Notes under the pieces: model-generated | What the model was told of the DNA's origin: nothing | Database searches by the model: none | The model's input: only the letters and a program-made list of their open reading frames with translations | Part shown: positions 16,121-23,779 of the stretch, one piece after another | Layout: every line of letters starts with the position of its first letter | How positions within the stretch are numbered: position 1 is the stretch's first letter | Program-made: the position numbers and the translations under genes | NCBI GenBank assembly: GCA_000436755.1 | Contig: FR887272.1 | Coordinates: 16,460-46,153 of the forward strand | Source: Clostridium sp. CAG:253 | GTDB lineage: Bacteria; Bacillota; Clostridia; Lachnospirales; Lachnospiraceae | Direction of reading: 5' to 3' | DNA length: 29,694 nt

Positions 16121-17227
16121 ATGGCAGCAGGTTCAACAATCGGGAACATATTTAAAGTAACCACATGGGGAGAGTCACACGGAAAAGGGATAGGCGTTGT
16201 AGTTGACGGTTGTCCGGCAGGTCTTGAGATAAGCGAAGAGGTTATTCAGAAATACTTAAACAGAAGAAAACCGGGTCAGACAAGATATTCAACACCGAGA
16301 AAAGAAGATGATATAGTTGAGATTCAATCAGGTGTGTTTGAAGGAAAAACAACGGGAACACCCATTTCAATGGTAGTATACAACAAGACACAGCGTTCAA
16401 AAGATTATTCGGAGATAGCAGGTTATTACAGACCGGGACATGCAGACTATACATTTGATGAAAAATACGGTTTCAGAGATTATAGAGGCGGCGGACGTTC
16501 ATCGGGAAGAGAGACAATTGGAAGAGTGGCAGCAGGTGCAATAGCCTGTGAGGCATTAAAACAGCTTGGCGTGAATGTTATGGCGTACAGTAAAGTCATT
16601 GGTGGGATAGAAGCTGATACAAAAGATGTATCGGTTGAAAATATAATGAAAAGTCCGCTCTACATGCCTGATATGGAGGCATCTGACAAAGCTGAAAAAC
16701 TTTTGGAAGAAAAAATGAATGAGCAGGATTCTGTAGGAGGAATAATAGAATGCGTTATTTCAGGCATGCCAACGGGAGTCGGTGAGCCTGTCTTTGAGAA
16801 ACTTGACGCAAATCTTGCGAAAGCGGTTATGTCGATAGGTGCAGTGAAAGGATTTGAGATAGGAGCTGGATTTGAGGCTGCGTCGATGTATGGTTCGGAT
16901 AATAATGATTCTTTTTGCATGGAAGATGGGAACGTATCAAAAAAGACGAACAATGCAGGCGGAATTTTAGGCGGAATAAGTGACGGCAGCAATATCGTAC
17001 TAAGAGCAGCAGTAAAACCTACGCCGTCTATTGCAAGAAGCCAGCAGACAGTGAACCGTTCGGGCGAGGATGTTGAGGTGCAGATAAAAGGACGTCACGA
17101 CCCTATAATAGTTCCGAGAGCAGTTGTAGTGGTAGAGACTATGGCTGCAATATGTGTATTTGATATGCTTCTTATGTCAATGAGCTCAAAAATGTATAAT
17201 GTGAAAAAATATTTTGAATTGTTTTAA
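16121..17227 (+). CDS. aroC: Chorismate synthase
   Basis: The enzyme makes chorismate from 5-enolpyruvylshikimate-3-phosphate, the last step of the shikimate pathway, using reduced flavin. The 368-residue product starts behind AGGAAGGGG. The three family signatures are present: TWGESHGKGIGVVVDGCP near the start, GHADYTFDEKYGFRDYRGGG followed by RSSGRETIGRVAAGAIA in the first half, and GRHDPIIVPRAV near the end. It lies 21 bp after potD with no terminator between, so it probably shares the potABCD message, although polyamine import and aromatic synthesis are not obviously linked. No other shikimate gene is in view. Confidence 0.97.
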   Translation: MAAGSTIGNIFKVTTWGESHGKGIGVVVDGCPAGLEISEEVIQKYLNRRKPGQTRYSTPRKEDDIVEIQSGVFEGKTTGTPISMVVYNKTQRSKDYSEIAGYYRPGHADYTFDEKYGFRDYRGGGRSSGRETIGRVAAGAIACEALKQLGVNVMAYSKVIGGIEADTKDVSVENIMKSPLYMPDMEASDKAEKLLEEKMNEQDSVGGIIECVISGMPTGVGEPVFEKLDANLAKAVMSIGAVKGFEIGAGFEAASMYGSDNNDSFCMEDGNVSKKTNNAGGILGGISDGSNIVLRAAVKPTPSIARSQQTVNRSGEDVEVQIKGRHDPIIVPRAVVVVETMAAICVFDMLLMSMSSKMYNVKKYFELF

Positions 17228-17287
17228 ACACATCAGAATTAAATACATAAAATAATAGTGGATAACTGTAATATACGGAGAAAAATT

Positions 17288-17488
17288 ATGGGAAAATGCT
17301 ATTATTACGGGAAAGAGAAGAATGAGATAAAGGCATTTGAGAATCATAACACGTCCAATGAAACCCAAAAAAGTGATGAAGTTAAAAGGATTATAATTGA
17401 TGATAATACGGAACTGGTTATAGAAAAAGATACAATATATGAGATAGACAGAAAATGCGAGAAGTGTAGAAAAAATAAAAGCAGATAA
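17288..17488 (+). CDS. Small protein of unknown function, 66 residues
   Basis: I do not recognise a named family. The start at 17288 is preceded by ATACGGAG; a longer frame from 17258 lacks a site. The product opens MGKCYYYGKEKNE, has a polar middle and ends with YEIDRKCEKCRKNKSR. One early Cys and a late C-x-x-C might bind metal. The stretch RIIIDDNTELVIEKDTIYEID looks like a folded beta-rich core. It lies 60 bp after aroC and before a terminator, so it is the last gene of that message. Confidence 0.6.
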   Translation: MGKCYYYGKEKNEIKAFENHNTSNETQKSDEVKRIIIDDNTELVIEKDTIYEIDRKCEKCRKNKSR

Positions 17489-17495
17489 TTAGGAG

Positions 17496-17545
17496 AATGA
17501 GAGTCATAGGAAAAATTTATGTGATACTTATGGCTCTTATTTTGA
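17496..17545 (+). terminator. Terminator of the aroC transcript
   Basis: AGAGTCATAGG (17500-17510) pairs with CTTATGGCTCT (17527-17537), including two G-U pairs, and the stem continues outward at 17496-17499. TTATTTT follows. The G-U pairs only work in plus-strand RNA. Confidence 0.7.
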
Positions 17546-17551
17546 AAACAA

Positions 17552-17578
17552 AAGGGGGAGCCTGATGGCATCCCCCTT
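17552..17578 (-). terminator. Terminator of the Cys/Gly-rich protein gene
   Basis: AAGGGGGA and TCCCCCTT form a GC-rich stem, extended by GCC/GGC around a TGAT loop with one bulged A. On the minus strand it is followed by TTTTGTTTT, so it serves the gene at 17645-17860. Confidence 0.75.
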
Positions 17579-17644
17579 ACAATTTATAAATTTTAGCTTA
17601 TGTTATTGCTGCAAAAAGGCAGCAGATGGCAGTGCTGCGGGCAT

Positions 17645-17860
17645 TTAGAAACCGCCGCCGCAGCAGCAGCAAAGAATAAGTAAGATCCAGATGATTGAGC
17701 CACATCCGTTGTCGGAACCGCATCCACATCCGTTGTTGCCAAAACCGAAACCATTTCCGTTACCGCTGCAAGAGCAGAGTAAGAGCAGGATGATAATCCA
17801 GCTGCATCCGTTATCTCCGTTGCTGCATCCGCCACATGTTGTTGCTGCTAAATCACTCAT
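17645..17860 (-). CDS. Cysteine- and glycine-rich small protein with two repeated units
   Basis: The 71-residue product contains 12 Cys and 17 Gly. The start is supported by ATGGAGGATTT on the minus strand and the gene has its own terminator. Two similar units are seen: NGCSWIIILLLLCSCSG (about 17-33) and NGCGSIIWILLILCCCCGG (about 51-69), each a short hydrophobic helix flanked by Cys and Gly, joined by a Gly/Asn linker. The first ten residues (MSDLAATTCG) are the only ordinary part. Small proteins of this build occur in Clostridia and are sometimes labelled chorion-like high-cysteine proteins (recollection). A coat or membrane-associated function is only a guess. A competing frame at 17593-17835 has no such start signal. 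Confidence 0.75.
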   Translation of the reverse strand: MSDLAATTCGGCSNGDNGCSWIIILLLLCSCSGNGNGFGFGNNGCGCGSDNGCGSIIWILLILCCCCGGGF

Positions 17861-18001
17861 AAATCCTCCATTTGCCGATTTTTAAATAACCGGCTTAAAA
17901 ATTATCTACAATCACATGATATGCGGTAATGCTTGGTCAGTTTCCAAAAATCAAAAAAATTTTTGAAAAAGCAGAAATAGAGGATTTTTAGAAAATTGTA
18001 A

Positions 18002-18030
18002 TTAAATATTTCCGTTGTGTATGTTATACT
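18002..18030 (+). promoter_or_regulatory. Promoter candidate of the GH3 gene
   Basis: TATACT at 18025-18030 is a good -10 box, but the -35 box TTAAAT, 17 bp upstream, is weak. The gap 17861-18073 between two divergent genes otherwise holds only AT-rich sequence. Confidence 0.35.
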
Positions 18031-18073
18031 GTTATGTATGTGAAAATCTAAATAAAGTAAAAGTGAGGTATGT

Positions 18074-19378
18074 ATGTTAAGAAAGAAAAGAAACAGCGCT
18101 CTAAAGATTGCTATAAGTCTTTTGCTCATTATTTCTCTTACAGGATGTTCCATTTCAGGAAAAGATAAGAAAGAAAGTACAACAAAGTCTCCGACTGCCA
18201 GCGAAAAGGCGGTTGAAAAAGAAGGCATGGACAAAGAGGAGGCGTATGTTAAAGCAAGCGAATATATGAGAAACATGACGCTTGAAGAAAAAGTGGGTCA
18301 GTTATTTGTGGTGAACCTTGAACAGCTTGACAGCTCAAAAGGCAGTTATTTTGAGTGGAAAAAATGTTCAAAAAAGATGGCTGAGACTGTGAAAAAATAC
18401 AGCATTGGCGGTGTTATTATGTTTTCGAGAAATATCGGTGCGAGAAAGCAGACAAAAAGTCTTATTAAAAAACTTCAGAATAACGCGCCTGTCCCTCTTT
18501 TTGTAACTGTGGATGAAGAGGGCGGTGATGTTGCGAGAATTGCAGGAAACCCCGATATGAAAACGACAAGCTTTCCGTCAATGGAAGAGGTTGGAAGCAA
18601 ACAAAATACGGAATATGTTAAAAATATGGGCGAGACTATAGGAAACGACATAAAAAAACTTGGATTTAATGTTGATTTTGCACCTGTTGCCGATGTTAAG
18701 ACAAGTGATTTGAATTTGGAAATCGGTTCAAGATCGTTTGGCTCAGACCCGGAAAAAGTTGCATCCATGGTCAAGGCATTTGTAAACGGAATACAGTCCA
18801 CAAATGTTTCTGCAACACTGAAACACTTCCCGGGACAGGGTTCTTCAAAGGGTGATACCCATATCGAAAGTGTAAATATCGACAGCAGTATAGCGGCTCT
18901 TAGAAAGGTTGACTTTGTGCCTTTTGAGGAGGGAATAAAAGCAGGTGCGGATTTTGTCATGGTTTCGCATATTTCAGTCAGCAGAGTTACGGAGACGGCA
19001 CAGCCGGCAAGTATGTCTGAACTTATCATGAAAACAATACTCAGAGAGGAACTCGGTTTTGAGGGAGTTATTATCACTGATGCTATGGATATGGCATCGA
19101 TAACAGACGGGTATACATCTGCAGAAGCGGCACTCGGAGCTTTTGAGGCAGGTGCAGACATAATACTTATGCCGACGGATTTTGAGGAAGCTTATTATGC
19201 CATACTTGATGCAGTGAATTCAGGAGAGATAGAGTCTCAAAGAATTGATGATTCGGTGCAGAGAATACTTACGGTGAAGTTTATGAGAGGGATAATTCCT
19301 GCCGAGCAGGCAATACCTGTCAAGGAACAGACAGATATTCAAAAGATTGAGAACACGCAGAAAGCTGACGGAAAATGA
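18074..19378 (+). CDS. GH3 family lipoprotein, beta-N-acetylhexosaminidase (NagZ-like)
   Basis: This enzyme probably removes N-acetylglucosamine from peptidoglycan fragments outside the cell. The 434-residue product starts behind GTGAGG and has a lipoprotein signal with lipobox LTGC. Family GH3 is shown by LEEKVGQLFVVNL, YSIGGVIMFSRNI, VTVDEEGGDVARI, FAPVADV and KHFPGQGSSKGDTHIE; the last corresponds to the NagZ loop that carries the catalytic His (here in GDTH). The nucleophile is Asp336 in VIITDAMDM. It is a single-domain form, as in NagZ, with a short Ser/Lys/Thr linker after the lipid anchor. Gram-negative NagZ is cytoplasmic; a lipoprotein form is known in Bacillus. It is probably transcribed alone, since purF has its own promoter. 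Confidence 0.92.
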   Translation: MLRKKRNSALKIAISLLLIISLTGCSISGKDKKESTTKSPTASEKAVEKEGMDKEEAYVKASEYMRNMTLEEKVGQLFVVNLEQLDSSKGSYFEWKKCSKKMAETVKKYSIGGVIMFSRNIGARKQTKSLIKKLQNNAPVPLFVTVDEEGGDVARIAGNPDMKTTSFPSMEEVGSKQNTEYVKNMGETIGNDIKKLGFNVDFAPVADVKTSDLNLEIGSRSFGSDPEKVASMVKAFVNGIQSTNVSATLKHFPGQGSSKGDTHIESVNIDSSIAALRKVDFVPFEEGIKAGADFVMVSHISVSRVTETAQPASMSELIMKTILREELGFEGVIITDAMDMASITDGYTSAEAALGAFEAGADIILMPTDFEEAYYAILDAVNSGEIESQRIDDSVQRILTVKFMRGIIPAEQAIPVKEQTDIQKIENTQKADGK

Positions 19379-19395
19379 CAGGGTTAAAGATTAAC

Positions 19396-19423
19396 TTGCG
19401 ATTTTGTAAAAAATTGATATAAT
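19396..19423 (+). promoter_or_regulatory. Promoter of purF
   Basis: TTGCGA at 19396-19401 and a perfect TATAAT at 19418-19423 are 16 bp apart. The short palindrome GTTAA-AGA-TTAAC at 19383-19395 touches the -35 box and may be an operator. No purine riboswitch is visible in the 44-bp leader. Confidence 0.6.
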
Positions 19424-19467
19424 TATATTTGTGGTAATTGCGTTAAAATACAGAGCCGGAGGAAACA

Positions 19468-20961
19468 ATGAATAACGAAACAAATTATTGCAGGGAAAAA
19501 AAGTCCTGTCAGAAGAGTGATTGCAAAGGTTGTCTTCTGAGAGGTATTGAGGAGCCTAAACTCGGAGAAGAGTGCGGAGTTTTTGGTATGTATGACCTTG
19601 ATGGAAATGATGTAGCGTCATCTATCTATTACGGATTATTTGCATTACAGCATCGCGGACAGGAAAGCTGTGGTATTGCGGTAAGCAGAACGGATGGTCC
19701 ACCAAGAAATTCAAATATATGTAAAGGAATGGGACTTGTCAATGAAGTCTTTAATGCTGAAAATCTTGAGAAGATGGCAGGTGACATCGGAGTAGGTCAT
19801 GTGCGTTATTCGACAGCAGGTGCAAGTGTTGCTGAAAATACACAGCCGCTTGTTTTAAACTATATAAAGGGTACTCTTTCAATGGCACACAATGGAAATC
19901 TTGTAAATGCCGTTGAACTTAGGAGAGAACTTGAGATGAACGGAGCTATTTTCCAGACGAGTATAGACTCGGAAGTTATAGCGTATCTCATAGCCAGAGA
20001 GAGATTGAAAGTCGGTAAGGTTGAGGAAGCTGTTAAGAATGCCATGCTCAAATTAAAAGGTGCATATTCTCTTGTTGTTGCAAGTCCGAGAAAACTTATC
20101 GGAGCGAGAGATCCATTTGGATTCAGACCTCTCTGTATAGGAAAGAGAGACAATGCTTATGTACTTTCGTCTGAATCGTGTGCACTTGACACGGTTGGAG
20201 CAGAGTTCGTAAGAGATGTGAAACCGGGAGAGATAGTAACTATTACGCAGGATGGTATTCAGTCTGATATGAGTCTTGCAGGAAAAAATACAGCCAAATG
20301 TATATTTGAGTATATTTATTTTGCAAGACCTGACAGTTACATAGACGGAATTTCAGTAAACAGCTCAAGAATTACAGCGGGAAGAATACTTGCTCAGACG
20401 CATCCGGCAGATGCAGATATAGTAGTCGGTGTACCCGAATCGGGAAATGCCGCAGCGATGGGATTTGCAATGGAATCAGGCATCCCTTACGGTGTAGCAT
20501 TTGTAAAAAACAGCTATGTCGGCAGAACATTCATCAAACCGAAGCAGTCAGCCAGAGAGTCAAGCGTAAGAGTGAAGCTTAACGCATTAAGAGAGGTTGT
20601 CAAGGGCAAGAGAGTTGTCATGATAGATGATTCTATCGTAAGAGGAACAACAAGTGCCAGAATCGTAAAGATGATAAAGGATGCCGGGGCAAAGGAAGTA
20701 CATGTGCGTATAAGTTCACCTCCGTTTTTATATCCTTGTTACTTTGGAACTGATGTACCGTCAAGCGACCAGCTTATAGCATACAATCATTCAGTGGAAC
20801 AGATATGCGAAATGATAGGTGCAGATTCACTCGGTTATCTTGACATTGACAGACTGAGTGAGCTTATATCAGGAGATACGGGATATTGTAATGCATGTTT
20901 CTCAGGAAACTATCCGGTAGAACCACCTAAAGAGGATATAAGAGGAGATTTTGAAAAATAA
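19468..20961 (+). CDS. purF: Amidophosphoribosyltransferase with a cysteine-rich leader
   Basis: The enzyme makes phosphoribosylamine from PRPP and glutamine, the first committed step of purine synthesis. The start follows CCGGAGGAAACA. The glutaminase nucleophile is Cys36 in GEECGVFG, so 35 residues must be cleaved off, against 11 in Bacillus subtilis PurF. The leader holds four cysteines at residues 8, 14, 19 and 22. The glutaminase domain has HRGQESCGIAV and GHVRYST; the PRPP loop is VVMIDDSIVRGTTSARIV. The iron-sulfur type is shown by Cys in KCIFEYIYFARPDS, in FLYPCYFGTD and in GYCNACFSG near the end. No in-frame start lies between the leader and Cys36. purB follows 40 bp downstream. Confidence 0.96.
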   Translation: MNNETNYCREKKSCQKSDCKGCLLRGIEEPKLGEECGVFGMYDLDGNDVASSIYYGLFALQHRGQESCGIAVSRTDGPPRNSNICKGMGLVNEVFNAENLEKMAGDIGVGHVRYSTAGASVAENTQPLVLNYIKGTLSMAHNGNLVNAVELRRELEMNGAIFQTSIDSEVIAYLIARERLKVGKVEEAVKNAMLKLKGAYSLVVASPRKLIGARDPFGFRPLCIGKRDNAYVLSSESCALDTVGAEFVRDVKPGEIVTITQDGIQSDMSLAGKNTAKCIFEYIYFARPDSYIDGISVNSSRITAGRILAQTHPADADIVVGVPESGNAAAMGFAMESGIPYGVAFVKNSYVGRTFIKPKQSARESSVRVKLNALREVVKGKRVVMIDDSIVRGTTSARIVKMIKDAGAKEVHVRISSPPFLYPCYFGTDVPSSDQLIAYNHSVEQICEMIGADSLGYLDIDRLSELISGDTGYCNACFSGNYPVEPPKEDIRGDFEK

Positions 20962-21001
20962 TAAAGTGTATAAAGGCACTATAGAGAAAGGAATAGAAGA
21001 T

Positions 21002-22456
21002 ATGAGTTACGATAAATACACAAGTCCGCTTTCAGAGAGATATGCAAGTAAGGAGATGCAGTACATTTTTTCTCCTGACAAAAAGTTTAAGACATGGAGA
21101 AAACTTTGGATTGCGCTTGCAGAAGCAGAAAATGAACTCGGACTCAAAAATGAGCATGGAGAGCCGGCAGTGACAAAAGAGCAGATTGATGAACTTAAAG
21201 CTCATGCCGATGATATAAATTATGATGTGGCAAAGCAGAGAGAAAAAGAAGTACGCCATGATGTTATGTCACATGTTTACGCATATGGAGTTCAGTGCCC
21301 TAATGCGGCAGGTATCATCCATCTTGGTGCTACATCATGTTATGTAGGTGACAATACAGATGTTATCATAATGACAGAAGGACTTAAACTTGTGAGAAAG
21401 AAACTTATCAATGTTATTGATGAACTTTCAAAATTTGCTGACAAGTATAAGAGCCAGCCGACACTTGCATTCACACATTTCCAGCCGGCACAGCCTACAA
21501 CAGTAGGAAAGAGAGCGTCACTTTGGCTTCAGGAGTTTGTGATGGATCTTGAGGATGTGGAATATGTTCTTTCTACAATGAAACTTTTAGGCTCAAAAGG
21601 AACAACAGGAACCCAGGCAAGTTTCATGGAACTTTTTGACGGAGATGAGGAAAAAGTTAAAAAGTTAGATCAGATAATTGCAAACAAAATGGGATTTGAA
21701 AAGTGTTTTCCTGTTTCAGGACAGACATATTCACGTAAACTTGATACGCGTGTTTTAAATGTACTTGCGGGAATTGCGGCAAGTGCACATAAATTTTCAA
21801 ATGATATAAGACTTCTCCAGCATCTTAAAGAGATTGAGGAGCCATTTGAAAAGAATCAGATAGGTTCATCAGCTATGGCATATAAGAGAAATCCTATGAG
21901 AAGTGAGCGTATAGCATCACTTTCAAGATATGTCATGTCAGATGTGACAAATACAATGTTTACATCAGCATGCCAGTGGTTTGAGAGAACACTTGATGAT
22001 TCTGCCAACAAGAGAATAAGCGTACCGGAAGGATTCCTTGCAACAGACGGTATTCTTGACCTTGTACTCAATGTAGTTGACGGACTTGTTGTATATGACA
22101 AAGTTATTGAAAAACGTCTTATGTCAGAACTTCCGTTTATGGCAACAGAAAATATTATGATGGATTCAGTTAAAGCTGGTGGAAACAGACAGGAACTTCA
22201 CGAAGAAATCCGTAAACTTTCTATGAAAGCCGGAGAAAACGTTAAGAAGTACGGAAAAGAAAACAATCTTCTTGAACTTATCGCTGATGATGACAAGTTC
22301 CCGGTAGGAATTGAAGAACTCAATGCGACGATGGATCCTTCTAAGTATGTCGGACGTTCAGCTTCACAGGTTACGGAATTTCTTGAAAATATCGTGAATC
22401 CTATATTAGAGGCAAACAAGGATATATTGGGTGTTAAGGCAGAAATAAATGTTTAA
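21002..22456 (+). CDS. purB: Adenylosuccinate lyase
   Basis: The enzyme cleaves SAICAR to AICAR and adenylosuccinate to AMP, releasing fumarate. The start at 21002 follows AAAGGAA; an earlier in-frame TTG at 20951 lies against the purF stop with poor spacing and is rejected. The product has 484 residues, the longer form of the family. The signature is GSSAMAYKRNPMRSE; other active-site stretches are TSCYVGDNTD, THFQPAQPTT and GTTGTQASFMELFDGD. It sits between purF and an HD-GYP gene, and no internal terminator is visible, so it is likely co-transcribed with purF. Confidence 0.96.
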   Translation: MSYDKYTSPLSERYASKEMQYIFSPDKKFKTWRKLWIALAEAENELGLKNEHGEPAVTKEQIDELKAHADDINYDVAKQREKEVRHDVMSHVYAYGVQCPNAAGIIHLGATSCYVGDNTDVIIMTEGLKLVRKKLINVIDELSKFADKYKSQPTLAFTHFQPAQPTTVGKRASLWLQEFVMDLEDVEYVLSTMKLLGSKGTTGTQASFMELFDGDEEKVKKLDQIIANKMGFEKCFPVSGQTYSRKLDTRVLNVLAGIAASAHKFSNDIRLLQHLKEIEEPFEKNQIGSSAMAYKRNPMRSERIASLSRYVMSDVTNTMFTSACQWFERTLDDSANKRISVPEGFLATDGILDLVLNVVDGLVVYDKVIEKRLMSELPFMATENIMMDSVKAGGNRQELHEEIRKLSMKAGENVKKYGKENNLLELIADDDKFPVGIEELNATMDPSKYVGRSASQVTEFLENIVNPILEANKDILGVKAEINV

Positions 22457-22521
22457 TATAATTTGACAGGGCTTGCAAAGGTATGAATTGAAATAAAGAC
22501 GGCAAGCAGAATGGAGGCTAT

Positions 22522-23679
22522 ATGGCAGCTAAGCGTATTTTGACTTCCAGAGCAGCTGAAAATATGGTTGTTGCTGATGATGTTTACACAACAGACGACA
22601 AACTTGTTATTCCGGAGGGCACAGTCCTTACGGAGGAGATAATCAAATCGCTTAAAGAATATGGAATATTTGCGATAAGGATAAAGGTTGACGAGGAAGA
22701 TGGAAGCATTCCTTTGGAGGACGATTCAGAGGAAGAAGAGACAAAAGAGATAGTAGAAACTCCAAAAAGAAGAACTCAGGAAGAACAGCAGAATTATCTG
22801 AGACAGATAAAAGAGAGCAAAGAGTTTGAGGAGTTTCACAGTGCATTTATTGACAGTGTTGATAACCTTAAAAGTTTATTTAACAAAGTTGTTATGCACA
22901 ATGAAGAAATTGACAGCAAGGCAATTCTTGAGGATGTTGAAAATGTTGTAGATAAGGGAAGAAACGGTATTCATATTCTTGACATGCTTCAATGCATGAG
23001 AGGTTATGATGATGTGACATATGTCCACAGTGTAAATGTTGCCATGCTCAGCAATATGATAGGAAGAACAGTGTATCCTGACATATCAAAAGAAGAACTT
23101 GATATACTTACACTGTCAGGACTTCTTCATGACATAGGCAAGATGATGGTTCCGGATAATATTATTCAGAAGAACGGAAGACTTACACTTCCTGAGTACA
23201 ATGTTGTAAAGACACATGTACTTTTTGGAAATAATATTCTTAAGGGGCTCAAAAATTTAGACCCGAGAGTTGCAGAGGTTGCAATGCGTCATCATGAGAG
23301 ATGTGACGGTACAGGCTATCCGGGAGGATACAGAAGAGAACAGATTGAACCGTTTGCAAGAATTGTTGCAATAGCTGACACATATGATGCGATGACTTCA
23401 GACAGAGTATACAGAGCAGCACTGTGTCCGTTTGATGTTATTCATATGTTTGAGCGTGAGGGTATTGTCAAATTTGATGTAGAGTTTTTACTTCCGTTTT
23501 TGGAAAAAGCTGTACAGGCTTACCTTAATACAGAGGTTAAACTTTCAACAAATGAGGTTGGCAAGGTAATAATGATAAATCACAATGAATATTCAAAACC
23601 TGTTGTGCAGGTTGGAAATGAATTTTATGATTTATCAAAGGAATCAAGTGATATTGTTATAGATAAGGTCTTGATATAA
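22522..23679 (+). CDS. HD-GYP domain protein, probable cyclic-di-GMP phosphodiesterase
   Basis: The 385-residue product starts behind ATGGAGGC. The first 70 residues form a small domain with the pattern AAENMVVADDVYTTDDKLVIPEG seen in front of many HD-GYP domains, split by the acidic linker EEDGSIPLEDDSEEEE. Metal and catalytic residues are complete: HSVNVAML, His203-Asp204 in LLHDIGKMMVPD, His257-His258 in MRHHERCDGTGYPGG with GYP at 265-267, and IADTYDAMTSDR. An active phosphodiesterase that hydrolyses cyclic-di-GMP is therefore likely. It has no membrane helix. The leader has an inverted repeat, GCTTGC at 22471 and GCAAGC at 22502, just before the ribosome binding site. The gene lies between purB and purA, and its last codons contain the purA promoter. 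Confidence 0.92.
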   Translation: MAAKRILTSRAAENMVVADDVYTTDDKLVIPEGTVLTEEIIKSLKEYGIFAIRIKVDEEDGSIPLEDDSEEEETKEIVETPKRRTQEEQQNYLRQIKESKEFEEFHSAFIDSVDNLKSLFNKVVMHNEEIDSKAILEDVENVVDKGRNGIHILDMLQCMRGYDDVTYVHSVNVAMLSNMIGRTVYPDISKEELDILTLSGLLHDIGKMMVPDNIIQKNGRLTLPEYNVVKTHVLFGNNILKGLKNLDPRVAEVAMRHHERCDGTGYPGGYRREQIEPFARIVAIADTYDAMTSDRVYRAALCPFDVIHMFEREGIVKFDVEFLLPFLEKAVQAYLNTEVKLSTNEVGKVIMINHNEYSKPVVQVGNEFYDLSKESSDIVIDKVLI

Positions 23680-23699
23680 TTCCGCAAATTAGGTATAAT
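23671..23699 (+). promoter_or_regulatory. Promoter of purA, inside the end of the HD-GYP gene
   Basis: TTGATA at 23671-23676 and TATAAT at 23694-23699 are separated by 17 bp, close to consensus. The -35 box spells the last two codons of the HD-GYP protein, followed directly by its stop. Transcription should begin near 23706, at the start of the inverted repeat 23708-23723. Confidence 0.7.
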
Positions 23700-23707
23700 C
23701 CATTGTG

Positions 23708-23723
23708 GTCTTATAAATAAGAC
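23708..23723 (+). promoter_or_regulatory. Perfect inverted repeat at the purA transcription start
   Basis: GTCTTAT-AA-ATAAGAC is a perfect 7-bp inverted repeat at the expected first bases of the purA message. A second one, TGTCAT (23746-23751) with ATGACA (23759-23764), lies just before the ribosome binding site. They could be an operator or a leader hairpin. The sequence does not match a purine riboswitch core. Confidence 0.4.
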
Positions 23724-23779
23724 ATACAGTATCGTAAATATATGGTGTCATACATACAATGACAGAATGGAGGAATTTT

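Noticed and set aside
17593..17885. Other frames over the Cys/Gly-rich gene (minus 17593-17835 and plus 17691-17885)
   Set aside because: They lack ribosome binding sites and result from the low-complexity GC-rich codons of the supported frame.
18475..19161. Minus-strand open frame of 228 codons inside the GH3 gene
   Set aside because: It lies wholly opposite a well-supported gene, has a Ser/Ile-rich composition typical of an antisense shadow, and matches no family.
20951..21001. Upstream TTG start extending purB by 17 residues
   Set aside because: The spacing to the nearest Shine-Dalgarno sequence is too short and the extra residues do not resemble PurB.
23694..23779. Possible purine riboswitch upstream of purA, since TATAATCC resembles the start of known ones
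   Set aside because: The conserved core around GTTTCTAC and the matching loops are absent; TATAAT is better explained as a -10 box.
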